Shown: positions 7,014 through 8,209 of the stretch, one piece after another
Numbering within the stretch: the stretch's first letter is position 1
How the letters are laid out: each line of letters opens with the position of its first letter
Translations under genes and position numbers: made by a program
Notes under the pieces: generated by a model
What the model saw: the letters and a program-made list of their open reading frames with translations, nothing else
Databases searched by the model: none
Told to the model about the DNA's origin: nothing
Assembly (NCBI GenBank): GCA_016763165.1
Contig: JAESUJ010000100.1
Span: 1 to 8,209 of the forward strand
Direction: 5' to 3'
Source of the DNA: Candidatus Babeliales bacterium
GTDB taxonomy: Bacteria; Babelota; Babeliae; Babelales; CAZZPM01
DNA: 8,209 bases

Positions 7014-8174
7014 CTATACGGATAAATATTTTTTTATTATGGCTTTATCTACAGTGCGTAACAAAATCCTTTTTTCAGCTTCAGAAGTACAAACAAATTC
7101 AACATGCAAAATTAACCAATCAAGTGATATATTTTTTTTATCAGATATCAATGCATACACTTTGACCCAATCTTTTGCTGTTGTAACAATAGCTTTTACT
7201 TTCTTTCTTTTCACAGCATGCATAAGATCCTCTATATCTTCAAGAGAATATAGATAATGATCGGGATATTCATACGAACCAACAACATCGGCACCCTTGC
7301 TTTTAACCATCTGAACAAACTGATTAAAAGATCCTATCCCAGCAAATACAAAAACTTGTTTGTCTTTTATAGCAACATTCTTTTTATATGCCTTTTCGTG
7401 AGAGTATTGACTGATTTGAGAAACAGCGTGATATCCAAATATAATTGGGAGAACCTTTCCCTTTTTTTTATACGCTAGTGCTATTAATTTTTTTCTCTCA
7501 CTTTGTAAGCAATTTTGAGCATGAGAAAAGATAATAATATCAGCTCTTTGAAGATTATTTTCACGCAAGTCTCCGGCAGGAAATAACCATCCATTCCCCA
7601 GTGGATTTCTAGCATCAAGCAGAACGATTGAACATGTTTTTTCAACTGAAAAATGTTGGAAGCCATCATCCAACAACGCGTATGATAATGGAGCTGGGTT
7701 AACATGACATAAAAAATAATTGATTGCCATCGATCTTTTGGCGCCTACAACAACGGGAGTTGATAAATATTGAGCATGCATTGCTGCTTCATCACCGACT
7801 AAAGAGACTTCTTTTTGCAACCCTTGACCAATCGATGCTATCAAAATAGGATTATTTGATTTTTCACGTTGATGCCCACGTAAAAAAATTGCTAAACATG
7901 GGAAACGCACATTTTGAACCAAAAAAGATGTTACAACGCTTTTCCCAGTCCCTCCCACTGAAATATTACCAATATTAATTATCGGCAGAAGAAACAGCTC
8001 TTTTGTTCTTGTTATTTTATAAATGTAAAAAATAATACGATAAAAAAGTGACCCTAGATAGAGAAACAACCAAAAAAATAAGCCTATCGAAAATGATTTA
8101 GAATAAATATTCGTTTTCCATACAACAAAAAAGAAGGTACGAACAAATATTCGTACCTTCTTTTTTGTAATCAT
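7014..8174 (-). CDS. lpxK: LpxK, tetraacyldisaccharide 4'-kinase (lipid A synthesis)
   Basis: LpxK phosphorylates the 4' position of the tetraacyl-disaccharide-1-phosphate lipid A precursor with ATP, at the cytoplasmic face of the inner membrane. The 386-residue frame shows the family signature: an N-terminal membrane helix (about 28-52), the P-loop NISVGGTGKS (70-79), LRGHQR (98-103, usual SRGYGR), GDE (127-129) whose D128 probably is the catalytic Asp, VVVGAKR (141-147), the hallmark DDGFQH (169-174), LFPAGDLRE (197-205), FAGIGSF (277-283), PDHY with H306 as the likely catalytic His, and VTTAKD. Relatives are usually about 320-360 residues; the first 16-18 residues here are extra and are encoded by a terminator-like hairpin. 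No ATG follows before residue 132, so the ATG at 8174 is kept; GGAA lies 7 nt upstream. An in-frame TTG at 8069 is a poor alternative. It is followed by a WecA-like gene. Confidence 0.92.
   Translation of the reverse strand: MITKKKVRIFVRTFFFVVWKTNIYSKSFSIGLFFWLFLYLGSLFYRIIFYIYKITRTKELFLLPIINIGNISVGGTGKSVVTSFLVQNVRFPCLAIFLRGHQREKSNNPILIASIGQGLQKEVSLVGDEAAMHAQYLSTPVVVGAKRSMAINYFLCHVNPAPLSYALLDDGFQHFSVEKTCSIVLLDARNPLGNGWLFPAGDLRENNLQRADIIIFSHAQNCLQSERKKLIALAYKKKGKVLPIIFGYHAVSQISQYSHEKAYKKNVAIKDKQVFVFAGIGSFNQFVQMVKSKGADVVGSYEYPDHYLYSLEDIEDLMHAVKRKKVKAIVTTAKDWVKVYALISDKKNISLDWLILHVEFVCTSEAEKRILLRTVDKAIIKKYLSV
8101..8154. repeat. Short direct repeat, two 14-nt copies differing at one base
   Basis: The 14 bases at 8101-8114 and 8141-8154 match at 13 positions. 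The right copy covers the loop and inner arms of the hairpin at 8125-8168. In lpxK frame they encode RIFVR and TNIYS. The repeat may be a duplication scar or chance in AT-rich DNA. Confidence 0.45.
8125..8168. terminator. Perfect 19-bp inverted repeat, terminator-like on both strands
   Basis: The arms 8125-8143 and 8150-8168 pair without a mismatch around a 6-nt loop (8144-8149). The core GAAGGTACGAA pairs with TTCGTACCTTC and is flanked by six A on one side and six T on the other, the form of a bidirectional Rho-independent terminator. It lies at codons 3-17 of the lpxK frame. A possible stop of an upstream minus-strand gene (TAA at 8194-8192) lies about 23 nt before it, the usual place for a terminator. 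The hairpin may thus end the upstream gene, act as an attenuator of lpxK, or both. Confidence 0.7.
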
Positions 8175-8191
8175 TTGATAGTTCCAAGTTG

Positions 8192-8209
8192 TTATTTAGG
8201 AACTTCCTT
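8192..8209 (-). CDS. Possible last codons of an upstream minus-strand gene
   Basis: Reading the minus strand from the window edge gives K-E-V-P-K and then TAA at 8194-8192. A stop followed at once by the strong hairpin at 8168-8125 is what a gene end looks like. Only five codons are visible, so frame and product are unknown; the support comes from the terminator position. Confidence 0.25.
   Translation of the reverse strand, partial: KEVPK

Noticed and set aside
7039..7478. Short plus-strand frames opposite lpxK
   Set aside because: They run antisense to conserved LpxK sequence, overlap each other end to end and have no recognisable domain.
8067..8069. TTG at 8069 as the true lpxK start
   Set aside because: There is no good ribosome site before it, and it would cut into the N-terminal helix (about 28-52) that LpxK proteins usually have. 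It remains possible only if the hairpin fully blocks the ATG at 8174.

Overview
The window carries an AT-rich (about one third G+C by eye), tightly packed bacterial chromosome segment with two converging envelope-related gene blocks. The organism looks like a Gram-negative with a lipid A outer membrane, because lpxK is present. A complete Bat (BatABCDE, 'aerotolerance') set next to lipid genes, the low G+C and the overlapping genes would suit a reduced-genome, host-associated lineage such as Candidatus Dependentiae/Babeliae. That taxonomic guess is inference only; spirochaete, Bacteroidota-like or chlamydia-like relatives cannot be excluded without a search.

Left block, plus strand (1-5952). 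The window opens inside the 3' end of a PlsC-like glycerolipid acyltransferase. This overlaps by 4 bp (ATGA) with batA, which overlaps by 4 bp (ATGA) with batB. A 21-nt gap leads to batC, and batC overlaps the next gene by 7 bp. That last gene is an 829-codon ORF which reads as BatD joined in frame to BatE. The set therefore gives two membrane-anchored VWA proteins with intact MIDAS motifs (BatA, BatB), an exported TPR protein with a very long D/Q/K/E-rich region (BatC), and a BatD ectodomain/transmembrane/cytoplasmic-tail module followed by a lipoprotein-like signal, TPR-like helices, two membrane segments and an SH3b domain (BatE). The likely product is an inner-membrane and periplasmic complex. 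No MoxR ATPase or DUF58 partner is visible; they could lie to the left.

Right block, minus strand (8174-5944). lpxK (lipid A 4'-kinase) is followed after 35 nt by a WecA/TagO-type polyprenyl-phosphate sugar-1-phosphate transferase, probably co-transcribed. Its 3' end overlaps the end of batDE by 9 bp, tail to tail, with no convincing terminator between the blocks.

The most unusual items are the BatD-BatE fusion, with an in-frame internal Met, lipobox and candidate Shine-Dalgarno site at the joint, and a perfect 19-bp terminator-like hairpin inside the first codons of the lpxK reading frame. There is no mobile element, CRISPR array, tRNA or rRNA, and no gene-free stretch over 300 bp.
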